Positions 13,347 through 21,510 of a stretch of DNA of 29,027 nt are shown here, piece after piece. Position 1 is the stretch's first letter; each line of letters begins with the position of its first letter. The stretch lies in contig JAGKVE010000019.1 in assembly GCA_021152555.1 (NCBI GenBank), positions 1-29,027 of the forward strand, given 5' to 3'. The position numbers and the translations under genes were made by a program. The notes beneath the pieces were generated by a model that was given only the letters and a program-made list of their open reading frames with translations, was not told the origin of the DNA and did no database searches. The DNA comes from Bacteroidia bacterium (GTDB lineage Bacteria > Bacteroidota > Bacteroidia > Bacteroidales > Paludibacteraceae).

Positions 13347-14132
13347 TTAGATGAATTTGTCTCCTAATACTTCTTGGATAAAGTCAAACGTAGATAAGAT
13401 ATCCGCTTTACCATTACGTACACAAACGCTTAACTCGTAGTGCGCAGCCGGTTTTCGGTCAATTGTACGTGCCGTCCAGCCATCGTCTTCAATAAGGATG
13501 TTACGCCGTCCGAGAGTAATCATAGGTTCGATAGCAAGCGTCATGCCTGATTTGAGGACAACACCGTTTCCGCGGCGTCCATAATTACACACTTCCGGTT
13601 CTTCATGCATGTCGCGTCCAATGCCGTGTCCCACGAATTCGCGTACAACGCCATAACCGGCGCTCTCACAATGATTCTGGATGGCGAAAGAGATATCGCC
13701 AAGACGATGTCCTGTGACTGCCTGCTCAATACCCATGTAAAGAGCCTCTTTCGTTGTACGGAGCAGTTGCATTATTTCCTGATTCACCTCTCCCACCGGA
13801 AAGGTATATGCACTATCAGAATGCCAACCGTTGAGTTCAATGGACGAATCGACAGAGATGATATCGCCTTCTTTAAGCACCACCTTATCTGACGGGATAC
13901 CATGCACCACCTGTTCATTAACCGATGTACAGAGGGTTGCAGGATAACCTTCATAGCCGAGACATGCGGGCCTACCGCCATTATCCATTATGAACTCGTA
14001 TGCTATCTTATCCAATTGGGCGGTCGTAACACCCGGCTTGATTGATTTCGCCACTTCGGCATACGTCTTACCAAGCAGGATGTTGCTTGCCCGCATCAGT
14101 TCTACTTCTTCGTCTGTTTTAAGAAAAATCAT
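13347..14132 (-). CDS. map: Methionine aminopeptidase type I
   Basis: A 261-residue cytosolic metalloprotease removing initiator Met from new proteins. The five metal ligands are visible: Asp in VDSSIELNGWHSD (two Asp), His in VGHGIGRDMHEEPEV, Glu in AIEPM, and Glu in the LIEDDGW/HYELSVCV region. No N-terminal extension, hence the short type Ia form. It lies between secY and infA, taking the place that adk and map share in many bacteria. Confidence 0.97.
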   Translation of the reverse strand: MIFLKTDEEVELMRASNILLGKTYAEVAKSIKPGVTTAQLDKIAYEFIMDNGGRPACLGYEGYPATLCTSVNEQVVHGIPSDKVVLKEGDIISVDSSIELNGWHSDSAYTFPVGEVNQEIMQLLRTTKEALYMGIEQAVTGHRLGDISFAIQNHCESAGYGVVREFVGHGIGRDMHEEPEVCNYGRRGNGVVLKSGMTLAIEPMITLGRRNILIEDDGWTARTIDRKPAAHYELSVCVRNGKADILSTFDFIQEVLGDKFI

Positions 14133-14136
14133 CTAA

Positions 14137-14169
14137 ATGTACTATTTACAAATGTACGATGTACGATTT
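14137..14169. repeat. Heptamer-like repeats in the secY-map spacer
   Basis: ATGTACT, ATTTACA, then after one extra base ATGTACG, ATGTACG and ATTTG. The repeats fill most of the 47-bp spacer. Confidence 0.55.
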
Positions 14170-14179
14170 GACTGACAAA

Positions 14180-15520
14180 TTAGTAGGCCATAGCACCGGA
14201 GCGCCCTTTAATGCGCATACCGGATTCAAAGAATCCATCGTAATGACGCATGAGAAGGTGACTCTCGATTTGCTGCAAGGTATCCAGAATAACCCCCACC
14301 ATAATCAGCAGCGATGTTCCGCCGAAGAACTGCGCAAAGCCCATTGATACCCCGAACAAGCGTGCGAAAGCAGGCAGGATAGCAATGATAGCCAGCAGAA
14401 TAGATCCCGGCAATGTAATGCGGCTCATGATAGTGTCAATATACTCAGCCGTCTTCTTACCCGGTTTCACACCCGGAATAAATCCATTGTTCAGTTTCAG
14501 GTTCTCCGCCATCTGGACAGGATTAATGATGATTGCGGTGTAGAAATAGGTAAAGGCGATGATAAGAAGTGCAAATACGAGGTTGTACCAGAATCCGTTA
14601 TTGTCCATGAAGGCGCGCACAAAAGCGTTACTCTCTGATGCGCGGAAACCTACAATAGCAATTGGGATGAACATGATAGCCTGCGCAAAGATGATAGGCA
14701 TTACGTTAGCTGCATTTACTTTGAGAGGGATGTACTGACGAACGCCACCATATTGCTTATTGCCCTGGATACGTTTTGCATACTGTACCGGAATACGGCG
14801 TGTACCCTGCACCAACATGATTGCAAAAGCAAACACGAGGAGAAGGATTACTATCTCTAACAAGAATACTATCAATCCACCACCGGCGTCGTTAAGGCGG
14901 CTAGAGAACTCTTGTACAAAAGCCCCCGGGAGACGCGCGATAATACCAATCAAGATGATGAAGGAAATACCGTTTCCTACACCACGGTCAGTAATACGCT
15001 CACCCAGCCACATGACGAACATGGAGCCAGCAGTCAGCAGGATAGTCGAAGAAATAGTGAACCAGTTGAAACCGATAGCCAACGGCTGGCCTGCCTGAGC
15101 CATCTGAACGGACAGGTTAACGAGATAACTCGGTCCTTGGAAGAGCAGAATAGCAACGGTCAGATAGCGCGTGATCTGGTTCATCTTCTGGCGTCCAGAC
15201 TCTCCCTCTTTCTGCATTTTCTGGAAATACGGCACTGCAATAGACAGTAACTGTATCACGATAGACGCAGAGATGTAAGGCATGATACCCAGAGCGAAGA
15301 TAGACGCATTGGAGAATGCTCCACCGGAGAACATATCCAAAAGCGCCATCAAACCACCGGCTGTCTGGCTATGCAGAGCAGACAAGGCTGTAGGGTCAAT
15401 ACCAGGAAGAACGATGAATGAACCGAAACGATAGATGAGCACAAACAATGCTGTAGTCAACAATCGATTGCGGAGATCTTCAATCTTCCAGATATTCTTA
15501 CATATTTCTATAAATTTCAT
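14180..15520 (-). CDS. secY: Protein translocase subunit SecY
   Basis: A 446-residue inner-membrane channel of the Sec translocon with ten predicted helices. Family landmarks: LLTTALFVLIYRFGSFIVLP (helix 1), the plug region near SGGAFSNASIFALGIMPYIS, GNGISFIILIGI, the cytosolic loop RIPVQYAKR and GGTSLLIMVGVILDTLQQ (helix 10). It lies 89 bp after rplO across a strong hairpin, and 47 bp before map. Confidence 0.98.
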   Translation of the reverse strand: MKFIEICKNIWKIEDLRNRLLTTALFVLIYRFGSFIVLPGIDPTALSALHSQTAGGLMALLDMFSGGAFSNASIFALGIMPYISASIVIQLLSIAVPYFQKMQKEGESGRQKMNQITRYLTVAILLFQGPSYLVNLSVQMAQAGQPLAIGFNWFTISSTILLTAGSMFVMWLGERITDRGVGNGISFIILIGIIARLPGAFVQEFSSRLNDAGGGLIVFLLEIVILLLVFAFAIMLVQGTRRIPVQYAKRIQGNKQYGGVRQYIPLKVNAANVMPIIFAQAIMFIPIAIVGFRASESNAFVRAFMDNNGFWYNLVFALLIIAFTYFYTAIIINPVQMAENLKLNNGFIPGVKPGKKTAEYIDTIMSRITLPGSILLAIIAILPAFARLFGVSMGFAQFFGGTSLLIMVGVILDTLQQIESHLLMRHYDGFFESGMRIKGRSGAMAY

Positions 15521-15556
15521 CTCTAAAAAGGATTTTAGTTTTTCAGTTCCGAGCCG

Positions 15557-15580
15557 GGCGGCGCAGCGGACTGCTCCGCC
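15557..15580. other. Strong GC-rich stem-loop in the rplO-secY spacer
   Basis: GGCGG-C-GCAG-CGGA-CTGC-T-CCGCC: nine pairs with one internal mismatch and a four-base loop. No T-run follows on the minus strand, so it is not a classical terminator. It contains GCGCAGCGG, reminiscent of the repeat family at 195-305 and 28006-28202. Confidence 0.65.
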
Positions 15581-15609
15581 GACCCCGAACCCGAATCACT
15601 GTGTTGTTT

Positions 15610-16056
15610 TTAGATTTTCTCGATTGTACCGCCAGCAGCTACGATAGCCTCTTCAGCTTTCTTGGAGAAAGCGTTAGCCTGAACGGTCAGTTTGGCTTTC
15701 AATTCGCCGTTACCCAGAATCTTAACGAGTTGGGTCTTGGAGATGAAACCAGCCTCGTGAAGTTCTATCAAGCCTATTTTCTCCAATTTCTTAGCCTCGG
15801 CTAGTTGCTGGAGGGTAGAAAGGTTGATAGCTTTGTACTCCACACGGTTGATATTCTTGAAGCCGAACTTAGGCAGACGACGCTGCATAGGCATCTGACC
15901 ACCCTCGAAACCGATCTTCTTGCTGTAACCGGAGCGCGATTTAGCACCCTTGTGGCCACGGGTAGAGGTTCCACCCAGACCAGAACCTGCGCCACGGCCG
16001 ACACGTTTGGCGGTCTTAACCGAACCGGCAGCAGGGGTAAGATTATTCAATTCCAT
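15610..16056 (-). CDS. rplO: Large-subunit ribosomal protein uL15
   Basis: A 148-residue uL15. The Gly-rich N-terminal tail (GRGAGSGLGGTSTRGHKGAK) that threads into 23S rRNA and the GFEGGQMPMQRRLPKFGFKN segment are diagnostic. It follows rpmD by 21 bp. Confidence 0.98.
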   Translation of the reverse strand: MELNNLTPAAGSVKTAKRVGRGAGSGLGGTSTRGHKGAKSRSGYSKKIGFEGGQMPMQRRLPKFGFKNINRVEYKAINLSTLQQLAEAKKLEKIGLIELHEAGFISKTQLVKILGNGELKAKLTVQANAFSKKAEEAIVAAGGTIEKI

Positions 16057-16077
16057 GATGATAATTCGTTTTTAGGA

Positions 16078-16254
16078 TTAGTCGATAACTTTAACAAGGT
16101 GCTTTACCTTCTCTACCATCCCCAGTATAGCCGGGGTAGCCTCGTGCTCAACCACTGCGTTCATCTTACGAAGACCCAGCGCTTGCATGGTCTCTTTCTG
16201 CACCTTCGGGCACTTAATAGTACTGCGTACTTGTTGAATTTTAATCTTTGCCAT
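16078..16254 (-). CDS. rpmD: Large-subunit ribosomal protein uL30
   Basis: A 58-residue protein, read directly from the strand: MAKIKIQQVRSTIKCPKVQK, then ETMQALGLRKMNAVVEHEAT and ILGMVEKVKHLVKVID. Length and the LGLRKMN motif are those of bacterial uL30. It lies between rpsE (17 bp) and rplO (21 bp), the usual spc-operon place. Confidence 0.97.
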   Translation of the reverse strand: MAKIKIQQVRSTIKCPKVQKETMQALGLRKMNAVVEHEATPAILGMVEKVKHLVKVID

Positions 16255-16271
16255 AGTTGTAGAAAAATTTA

Positions 16272-16778
16272 TTAACCATTAAACACTGTAGAGAGACTTA
16301 CGCCACGGTTCTGAGCGACGGTGCGTGCATCGCGAAGCTCAGCAAGGGCTTGGATAGTAGCCTTAACGAGGTTGTGCGGGTTGGACGAACCTTTGGATTT
16401 CGCCAACACGTCGTGTACACCTGCGCTCTCCAATACGGCACGCATAGCACCACCGGCTTTTACTCCGGTACCGTGCGTTGCCGGCTGGATATATACCTGC
16501 GAGCCACCGAACTTAGCGAACTGCTCGTGAGGGATAGTACCCTTGAGAACAGGCACTTGAATGAGGTTCTTCTTTGCAGCCTCGGTAGCTTTCTGCATAG
16601 CAGCAGCGACCTCACCTGCTTTACCCAAACCGTAACCTACAATACCATCTTCATTTCCAACAACTACGATAGCTGCGAAAGTGAAAGTACGTCCACCCTT
16701 GGTAACTTTCGTTACGCGGTTGACAGCGACCAGACGCTCCTTGAGCTCGAGGTCTTGTGTTGTTTTAACTCTTTGCAT
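16272..16778 (-). CDS. rpsE: Small-subunit ribosomal protein uS5
   Basis: A 168-residue uS5 involved in decoding accuracy and 30S assembly. The N-terminal dsRNA-binding-like half has ELKERLVAVNRVTKVTKGGR and GNEDGIVGYGLGKAGEVAAA. The C-terminal half has HGTGVKAGGAMRAVLESAGV and GSSNPHNLVKAT. The C-terminal end is shorter than in E. coli relatives with extensions. Gaps to rplR and rpmD are 14 and 17 bp. Confidence 0.98.
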   Translation of the reverse strand: MQRVKTTQDLELKERLVAVNRVTKVTKGGRTFTFAAIVVVGNEDGIVGYGLGKAGEVAAAMQKATEAAKKNLIQVPVLKGTIPHEQFAKFGGSQVYIQPATHGTGVKAGGAMRAVLESAGVHDVLAKSKGSSNPHNLVKATIQALAELRDARTVAQNRGVSLSTVFNG

Positions 16779-16792
16779 AATAATCGTAACTA

Positions 16793-17137
16793 TTAGAATT
16801 TGAGACCTGCCTCGCGAGCTGCGTCAGCGAGTGCTTTAACACGACCGTGATAGAGGTATCCGTTACGGTCAAAAACTACTTCATTGACACCGGCCTTGAT
16901 AGCAGCAGCTGCGATGAGTTTACCTACCTCAGCAGCTTTCTCGGTCTTGGTGAGTTTATCCTTGATAGCGAGGGATGAAGCGCTGGCAAGAGTCTTGCCT
17001 GCGAGGTCGTTGATCACTTGAGCGTAGATCTGGCTGTTAGAACGGAAGACAGTCAGACGCGGACGCTCTGCGGTACCACTTACTTTGGTACGGATAGATG
17101 CCTTAATCTTAAGGCGACGTGCGATTTTCTTAATCAT
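16793..17137 (-). CDS. rplR: Large-subunit ribosomal protein uL18
   Basis: A 114-residue 5S rRNA-binding protein. RPRLTVFRSNSQIYAQVIND and the final FDRNGYLYHGRVKALADAAR are typical. A purine-rich AAAGGAAA lies upstream of the ATG, a weak Shine-Dalgarno candidate. Confidence 0.98.
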   Translation of the reverse strand: MIKKIARRLKIKASIRTKVSGTAERPRLTVFRSNSQIYAQVINDLAGKTLASASSLAIKDKLTKTEKAAEVGKLIAAAAIKAGVNEVVFDRNGYLYHGRVKALADAAREAGLKF

Positions 17138-17156
17138 AAACTTGTTTCCTTTCTAA

Positions 17157-17714
17157 TTATTTACCAGCCGACTTACCAGCTTTACGACGAACGATTTCAC
17201 CTTGGAACTTAACGCCCTTACCCTTATACGGCTCCGGTTTGCGGAACGAGCGGATCTTAGCGCAAATCTGGCCAAGAAGCTGCTTGTCTGCACTCTCGAG
17301 CATTACGAGCGGGTTTGCGTTACGTTCCGACTTGGTCTCTACCTTCACCTCCTTCGGCAAACCGAGGTAGATCGGGTGCGTATAACCGAGCGAGAAGTTC
17401 AGCACTTGCGGCTGAGCCAGCTCTACACGGTAACCTACACCGACGAGTTCAAGAGTCTTCTTGTAACCCTCGCTGCAGCCTACGACCATGTTATGAATCA
17501 AAGCGCGATACAGACCATGTTTAGCGCGTGCCTCTTTCTCGTCGTTCGGACGGGCAACGTGGCATACTGCACCTTCTACGGTTACGGTAATCAGGGGATC
17601 AACAGCCTGGCTGAGCTCACCTTTCGGACCTTTAACGGTCACTACGTTCTCCGGGCTTACCGTTACGGTAACACCTGCGGGGATAGCGATAGGAAGTTTT
17701 CCAATTCTTGACAT
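17157..17714 (-). CDS. rplF: Large-subunit ribosomal protein uL6
   Basis: A 185-residue uL6 near the sarcin-ricin loop. The two similar alpha/beta domains are visible, with MSRIGKLPIAIPAGV at the start and the PEPYKGKGVKFQGEIVRRKA end in domain two. The start at 17714 is fixed by an almost perfect Shine-Dalgarno sequence in the 15-bp gap after rpsH, uncommon in this phylum. Confidence 0.98.
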   Translation of the reverse strand: MSRIGKLPIAIPAGVTVTVSPENVVTVKGPKGELSQAVDPLITVTVEGAVCHVARPNDEKEARAKHGLYRALIHNMVVGCSEGYKKTLELVGVGYRVELAQPQVLNFSLGYTHPIYLGLPKEVKVETKSERNANPLVMLESADKQLLGQICAKIRSFRKPEPYKGKGVKFQGEIVRRKAGKSAGK

Positions 17715-17720
17715 AGCTGT

Positions 17721-17729
17721 TCCTCCTTA
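17721..17729 (-). promoter_or_regulatory. Strong Shine-Dalgarno sequence of rplF
   Basis: TAAGGAGGA directly follows the rpsH stop codon and stands six bases from the rplF ATG (seven from GGAGG). Bacteroidota starts seldom carry such motifs, and most genes here have only A/T-rich upstream DNA. Confidence 0.85.
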
Positions 17730-18125
17730 TTAATAAACGTAACACAAAACCTCACCGCCGAGTTGTTGAGCGAGAGCCTCTTTGTTGGTCATCACGCCTT
17801 TCGAAGTGGAAAGGATAGCGATACCAAGACCATTCAATACGCGCGGCATATCACGATAGCCAACGTACTTACGCAAACCCGGAGTGGATACACGTTTCAA
17901 ACACTTGATCGCGTTAACTTTGTTAACCGGATCATACTTAAGGGCAATCTTGATAGTGCCCTGAGGACCATCCTCTACAAACTTGTACGAGAGGATATAA
18001 CCTTTCTCGAACAAGATGCGAGTGATCTCCTTCTTCAGATTCGAAGCCGGAACTTCTACCACACGGTGGCCGGCTTTGATAGCATTCCTCAATCGAGTGA
18101 GGTAATCTGCAATAGGATCTGTCAT
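17730..18125 (-). CDS. rpsH: Small-subunit ribosomal protein uS8
   Basis: A 131-residue uS8, a primary 16S rRNA binder. The start TDPIADYLTRLRNAIKAGH and the C-terminal LSTSKGVMTNKEALAQQLGG are conserved. In E. coli uS8 represses the spc operon at rplE; no such site is apparent here. It is separated from rpsN by an unusually long 182-bp spacer with repeats. Confidence 0.98.
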   Translation of the reverse strand: MTDPIADYLTRLRNAIKAGHRVVEVPASNLKKEITRILFEKGYILSYKFVEDGPQGTIKIALKYDPVNKVNAIKCLKRVSTPGLRKYVGYRDMPRVLNGLGIAILSTSKGVMTNKEALAQQLGGEVLCYVY

Positions 18126-18147
18126 TTGTTTTGTTTTGTTAAATTAA

Positions 18148-18162
18148 TCCCGCCTGTCGGGA
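18148..18162. other. Hairpin TCCCG-CCTGT-CGGGA in the rpsN-rpsH spacer
   Basis: Five perfect pairs with a five-base loop, close to the rpsH start. Its CTGTCGGGA half recurs at the end of the neighbouring 11-bp array. Confidence 0.5.
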
Positions 18163-18231
18163 CAATATTTAATAATGTTAACTTATCGTCTGGGCTTACA
18201 GCGGGCTTATCACCACACCGATCTTGGCTTT

Positions 18232-18275
18232 GACCGTCGTTCGACTGTCGGTTGACCGTCGTTTGACTGTCGGGA
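18232..18275. repeat. Four 11-bp units (two 22-bp copies) in the rpsN-rpsH spacer
   Basis: Units GACCGTCGTTC, GACTGTCGGTT, GACCGTCGTTT, GACTGTCGGGA. They alternate, so 18230-18251 and 18252-18273 are 22-bp copies with one difference. No reading frame with family resemblance crosses them. Confidence 0.9.
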
Positions 18276-18307
18276 TTAGCCCCACTGTATCCCTATCGAT
18301 TCTTGTT

Positions 18308-18577
18308 TTACCAGCTAGCCTTCTTTACTCCCGGGATGAGGCCTTTGGAAGCCATCTCACGGAATTGAATACGGCTGAGACCGAATGCACGCATGTATCC
18401 TTTCGGACGACCGGTCACCTTGCAACGGTTGTGCAGACGTACCGGAGATGCGTTTTTCGGCAGGCTCTGGAGACCTACATAGTCACCATCCTTGAGGAGT
18501 TGCGCACGCTTGGCAGCGTATTTAGCCACCAGTTTAGCGCGTTTTACCTCGCGGGCTTTCATTGATTCTTTTGCCAT
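18308..18577 (-). CDS. rpsN: Small-subunit ribosomal protein uS14, long zinc-free form
   Basis: An 89-residue uS14. It is the long C-minus type: it has the extra N-terminal helices (MAKESMKAREVKRAKLVAKY) and only one Cys in NRCKVTGRPKGYMRAFGLSR, where the short C-plus type has four zinc ligands. It is 8 bp after rplE. Confidence 0.98.
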   Translation of the reverse strand: MAKESMKAREVKRAKLVAKYAAKRAQLLKDGDYVGLQSLPKNASPVRLHNRCKVTGRPKGYMRAFGLSRIQFREMASKGLIPGVKKASW

Positions 18578-18585
18578 AGTCTGAA

Positions 18586-19128
18586 TTACTTTTTAAACGG
18601 TAAACCAAACTCACGGAGAAGTGCGAAGCCCTCCTCATCGGTTTTCGCTGTAGTAACGAACGTGATGTTCATACCCAGCAGTTTGGTGATGTTATCAATG
18701 TTAATTTCAGGGAAGATGATCTGCTCGGTGATACCCAAGGTGTAGTTACCACGGCCGTCCATCTTGTTGTTGATACCTTTGAAGTCGCGGATACGAGGCA
18801 GAGCCACGCGAACGAGACGCTCGAGGAACTCATACATCTGCTGGCCGCGGAGGGTAACACATACACCGATAGGCATTTGTTTACGAACCTTGAAGTTAGC
18901 GATATCTTTCTTCGAAACGGTAGCTACGGCTTTCTGACCAGCGATAGCGGTCATCTCCTGGAGAGCCACCTCGATGATCTTCTTGTCAGCTACTGCCTCA
19001 CCCAGACCCTGGTTCAGAACGATCTTCTGGAGTTTCGGGCACTGCATAACAGTAGTGTAGTTGAACTCCTTCATCAGGATCGGCACGATGCGCTCCTGAT
19101 AGTCTTGCTTCAAACTTGCTGTATTCAT
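18586..19128 (-). CDS. rplE: Large-subunit ribosomal protein uL5
   Basis: A 180-residue 5S rRNA-binding protein of the central protuberance. Conserved parts: PKLQKIVLNQGLGEA, TVSKKDIANFKVRKQMPIG, RIRDFKGI and FVTTAKTDEEGFALLREFG. It begins 2 bp after rplX; AAGGAG within the last rplX codons stands 8 bases before the ATG and may act as ribosome binding site. Confidence 0.98.
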   Translation of the reverse strand: MNTASLKQDYQERIVPILMKEFNYTTVMQCPKLQKIVLNQGLGEAVADKKIIEVALQEMTAIAGQKAVATVSKKDIANFKVRKQMPIGVCVTLRGQQMYEFLERLVRVALPRIRDFKGINNKMDGRGNYTLGITEQIIFPEINIDNITKLLGMNITFVTTAKTDEEGFALLREFGLPFKK

Positions 19129-19130
19129 AC

Positions 19131-19439
19131 TTAGATCTCCTTACCGGTTTTTTTAGATACACGAACGAGCTTGCCATCCTTCTTCACGCGGCCAACACGT
19201 ACCGGCTTGCCGTCCTCAACGACGTTGAGGTTGGAGATATGGATAGGAGCTTCCTGTTTAACGATTCCGCCTTGCGGATTCTTTGCGTTGGGCTTGGTAC
19301 TCTTGGATACCATATTAACGCCTTCTACGATAGCGCGTTGCTTGTCAACGATCACTTCCAGCACACGGCCGGTCTGACCCTTCGAAGCACCTGCGTTTAC
19401 ATAAACGGTGTCACCCTTTTTGATATGAAGTTTTGCCAT
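19131..19439 (-). CDS. rplX: Large-subunit ribosomal protein uL24
   Basis: A 102-residue assembly-initiator protein. The KOW motif is HIKKGDTVYVNAGASKGQTG near the N-terminus, and GVNMVSKSTKPNAKNPQGGI and IHISNLNVV follow as usual. Gaps are 20 bp to rplN and 2 bp to rplE. Confidence 0.98.
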   Translation of the reverse strand: MAKLHIKKGDTVYVNAGASKGQTGRVLEVIVDKQRAIVEGVNMVSKSTKPNAKNPQGGIVKQEAPIHISNLNVVEDGKPVRVGRVKKDGKLVRVSKKTGKEI

Positions 19440-19459
19440 TTTTGTAATTGTTTAGATGA

Positions 19460-19825
19460 TTAGAGCACTTCAGGTGCCAGAGAAATAATTTTCATGTTTG
19501 TTTGACGCAGCTCACGAGCCACCGGACCGAAGATACGGCTGCCGCGGAGTTCACCTGCATTGTTGACGAGAACGCATGCGTTGTCATCAAAGCGGATGTA
19601 ACTTCCGTCAGCACGGCGTACCTCTTTCTTCGTGCGCACTACGATAGCACGGCTAACCGTACCGTCCTTCATGTCACTCGAAGGGATAACGCCCTTAACG
19701 GCTACTACGATGGTATCGCCAAGGCTTGCGTAACGCTTCTTGGTACCGCCAAGAACGCGGATCACGAGTGCTTGCTTAGCACCGGAGTTGTCACATACTG
19801 TGAGACGAGATTCTTGCTGTACCAT
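19460..19825 (-). CDS. rplN: Large-subunit ribosomal protein uL14
   Basis: A 121-residue uL14 at the subunit interface. LTVCDNSGAKQALVIRVLGG, VVRTKKEVRRADGSYIRFDD, NACVLVNNAGELRGSRIFGP and the C-terminal ISLAPEVL match the family over full length. Two bp after rpsQ. Confidence 0.98.
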   Translation of the reverse strand: MVQQESRLTVCDNSGAKQALVIRVLGGTKKRYASLGDTIVVAVKGVIPSSDMKDGTVSRAIVVRTKKEVRRADGSYIRFDDNACVLVNNAGELRGSRIFGPVARELRQTNMKIISLAPEVL

Positions 19826-19827
19826 AA

Positions 19828-20082
19828 TTACTTAGCCCTTTCGATAATTTGAGTTAAACGCCAACGCACGGTCTTGCTCAACGGACGGGTCTCCATGATG
19901 CGTACGGTATCGCCGATACCAGCCTCATTCTTCTCGTCGTGAACATGGAACTTGCGAGTTTTATTGACAAACTTGCCATAGATGGGGTGTTTCTCTTTCC
20001 AACGGACAGCGACCACGATGGTCTTCTCCATCTTATTGGAAACAACTACGCCCACGCGCTCTTTTCTAAGATTTCTTTCCAT
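19828..20082 (-). CDS. rpsQ: Small-subunit ribosomal protein uS17
   Basis: An 84-residue OB-fold 16S rRNA binder. Conserved: RKERVGVVVSNKMEKTIVVA, HPIYGKFVNKTRKFHVHDE, IGDTVRIMETRPLSKTVRWR. Fifteen bp after rpmC. Confidence 0.98.
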   Translation of the reverse strand: MERNLRKERVGVVVSNKMEKTIVVAVRWKEKHPIYGKFVNKTRKFHVHDEKNEAGIGDTVRIMETRPLSKTVRWRLTQIIERAK

Positions 20083-20097
20083 TGTCTTTGTCGTTTT

Positions 20098-20292
20098 TTA
20101 CTTGTTAATTTCTCTTGCACGTAACTCCGTTGCAAGGCGAGCGATATTGCGACGCGCAGCCTTAATCTGCAACGGATTATCGAGCGGAGAAATACTGTGA
20201 TTTAACTTCATACGCACCAGGGCTTCTTTCTCTGCAGCGAGACGCTCCTGGAGCTCTTGAGTTGTTAATTCTTTAATTTCTGCTGATTTCAT
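20098..20292 (-). CDS. rpmC: Large-subunit ribosomal protein uL29
   Basis: A 64-residue, all-helical uL29 near the exit tunnel and the site used by trigger factor and SRP. EIKELTTQELQERLAAEKEA, then LVRMKLNHSISPLDNPLQIK and the ARRNIARLATELRAREI end fit the family. Nine bp after rplP. Confidence 0.97.
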   Translation of the reverse strand: MKSAEIKELTTQELQERLAAEKEALVRMKLNHSISPLDNPLQIKAARRNIARLATELRAREINK

Positions 20293-20301
20293 AATCCTTA
20301 A

Positions 20302-20733
20302 TTATGCGTTGTTGGTTGCGTCGTAATCGCGTCTTACGACAAATTTAGTGGTCACAGGCAGTTTCTGAGCGGCGAGACGCAGTGCCTCTTTTGCTACATC
20401 GTAGCTTACGCCCTCTACCTCAAAGATGATACGACCGGGCTCCAATGGTACTACGAATCCTTCGGGAGCACCTTTACCTTTACCCATACGTACATCCAAC
20501 GGCTTCTTGGTGATAGGTTTGTCCGGGAAAACGCGGATCCATACCTGTCCTTGACGTTGCATATAACGGGTAACGGCGATACGAGCTGCCTCGATTTGAC
20601 GACCGGTCAACCATACGGTACCCAAGCTCTTGATACCGAACGAACCGAATGCCAACTCCTGACCGCGGTGAGCGAAACCTTTGATGCGGCCTTTTTGGCA
20701 ACGGCGGAATTTTGTTTTCTTAGGTTGTAACAT
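20302..20733 (-). CDS. rplP: Large-subunit ribosomal protein uL16
   Basis: A 143-residue uL16 that helps position A-site tRNA. Diagnostic: MLQPKKTKFRRCQKGRIKG, QIEAARIAVTRYMQRQGQVW, RVFPDKPITKKPLDVRMGKG, KGAPEGFV. The region around the RxMGKGKG loop contains the residues near which oligosaccharide drugs bind. Twenty-seven bp after rpsC. Confidence 0.98.
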   Translation of the reverse strand: MLQPKKTKFRRCQKGRIKGFAHRGQELAFGSFGIKSLGTVWLTGRQIEAARIAVTRYMQRQGQVWIRVFPDKPITKKPLDVRMGKGKGAPEGFVVPLEPGRIIFEVEGVSYDVAKEALRLAAQKLPVTTKFVVRRDYDATNNA

Positions 20734-20760
20734 AGTTCTAATCTACAAATCGGTTAAACA

Positions 20761-21504
20761 TTATTGTTTTTTGTTGCGGCGGAAGTTACCCTTGCGCTCT
20801 CCGCGTCCACCCTCACGGCGATCCATACCGGGGCGGCCACCCTCCTGCTTCTGCGAGAAGTTAGGAGCCAAGTCCTTCTTACCATACACCTCTCCACGGC
20901 AGATCCATACCTTTACACCGATCACACCTACTTTGGTGATAGCACCTACATGGCAGTAGTCGATGTCAGCGCGGAGTGTATGCAGCGGGGTACGGCCCTC
21001 TTTGTACATCTCCTTGCGCGCCATTTCGGCACCGTTCAAACGGCCGGATACCTGAATCTTGATACCCTCAGCGCCCATACGCATGGTGCTCTGGATAGCC
21101 ATCTTAACGGCACGACGATAAGCGATCTTGCCTTCCAGCTGACGAGCGATCTTGTTAGCCACGATGGTAGCGTCCAACTCCGGACGTTTTACCTCGTAGA
21201 TGTTGATCTGTACGTCTTGCTTGGTGATCTTTTGGAGTTCCTTCTTCAATTTGTCAACCTCTTCTCCACCTTTTCCGATGATATAACCGGGGCGAGCGGT
21301 GCAGATAGTAACAGTCACAAGTTTCAGAGTTCTTTCGATAACGATACGGGAAATACTAGCCTCTGCGAGACGAGCGTTGAGGTACTCGCGAATCTTGCTA
21401 TCCTCAAGCAGCGTATCTCCGTAATTCTTGCCTCCAAACCAGTTGGAGTCCCAACCGCGGACGATGCCCAGACGGTTAGCTATAGGATTAATTTTCTGTC
21501 CCAT
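20761..21504 (-). CDS. rpsC: Small-subunit ribosomal protein uS3 with basic C-terminal tail
   Basis: A 247-residue uS3 at the mRNA entry tunnel. The KH domain holds the GxxG loop (RPGYIIGKGGEEVDKLKKEL, about 62-82); the second domain has MRMGAEGIKIQVSGRLNGAE and GVKVWICRGEVYG. Residues after about 215 form a Gly/Arg/Lys-rich tail (EGGRPGMDRREGGRGERKGN), probably disordered and rRNA-binding; such tails vary among Bacteroidota. Confidence 0.98.
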   Translation of the reverse strand: MGQKINPIANRLGIVRGWDSNWFGGKNYGDTLLEDSKIREYLNARLAEASISRIVIERTLKLVTVTICTARPGYIIGKGGEEVDKLKKELQKITKQDVQINIYEVKRPELDATIVANKIARQLEGKIAYRRAVKMAIQSTMRMGAEGIKIQVSGRLNGAEMARKEMYKEGRTPLHTLRADIDYCHVGAITKVGVIGVKVWICRGEVYGKKDLAPNFSQKQEGGRPGMDRREGGRGERKGNFRRNKKQ

Positions 21505-21510
21505 AATTGA

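Noticed and set aside
18230..18273. 22-bp repeats as CRISPR or attachment-site duplication
   Set aside because: The two copies are contiguous and themselves made of 11-bp units, so slippage is a simpler explanation; no mobile element lies between them.
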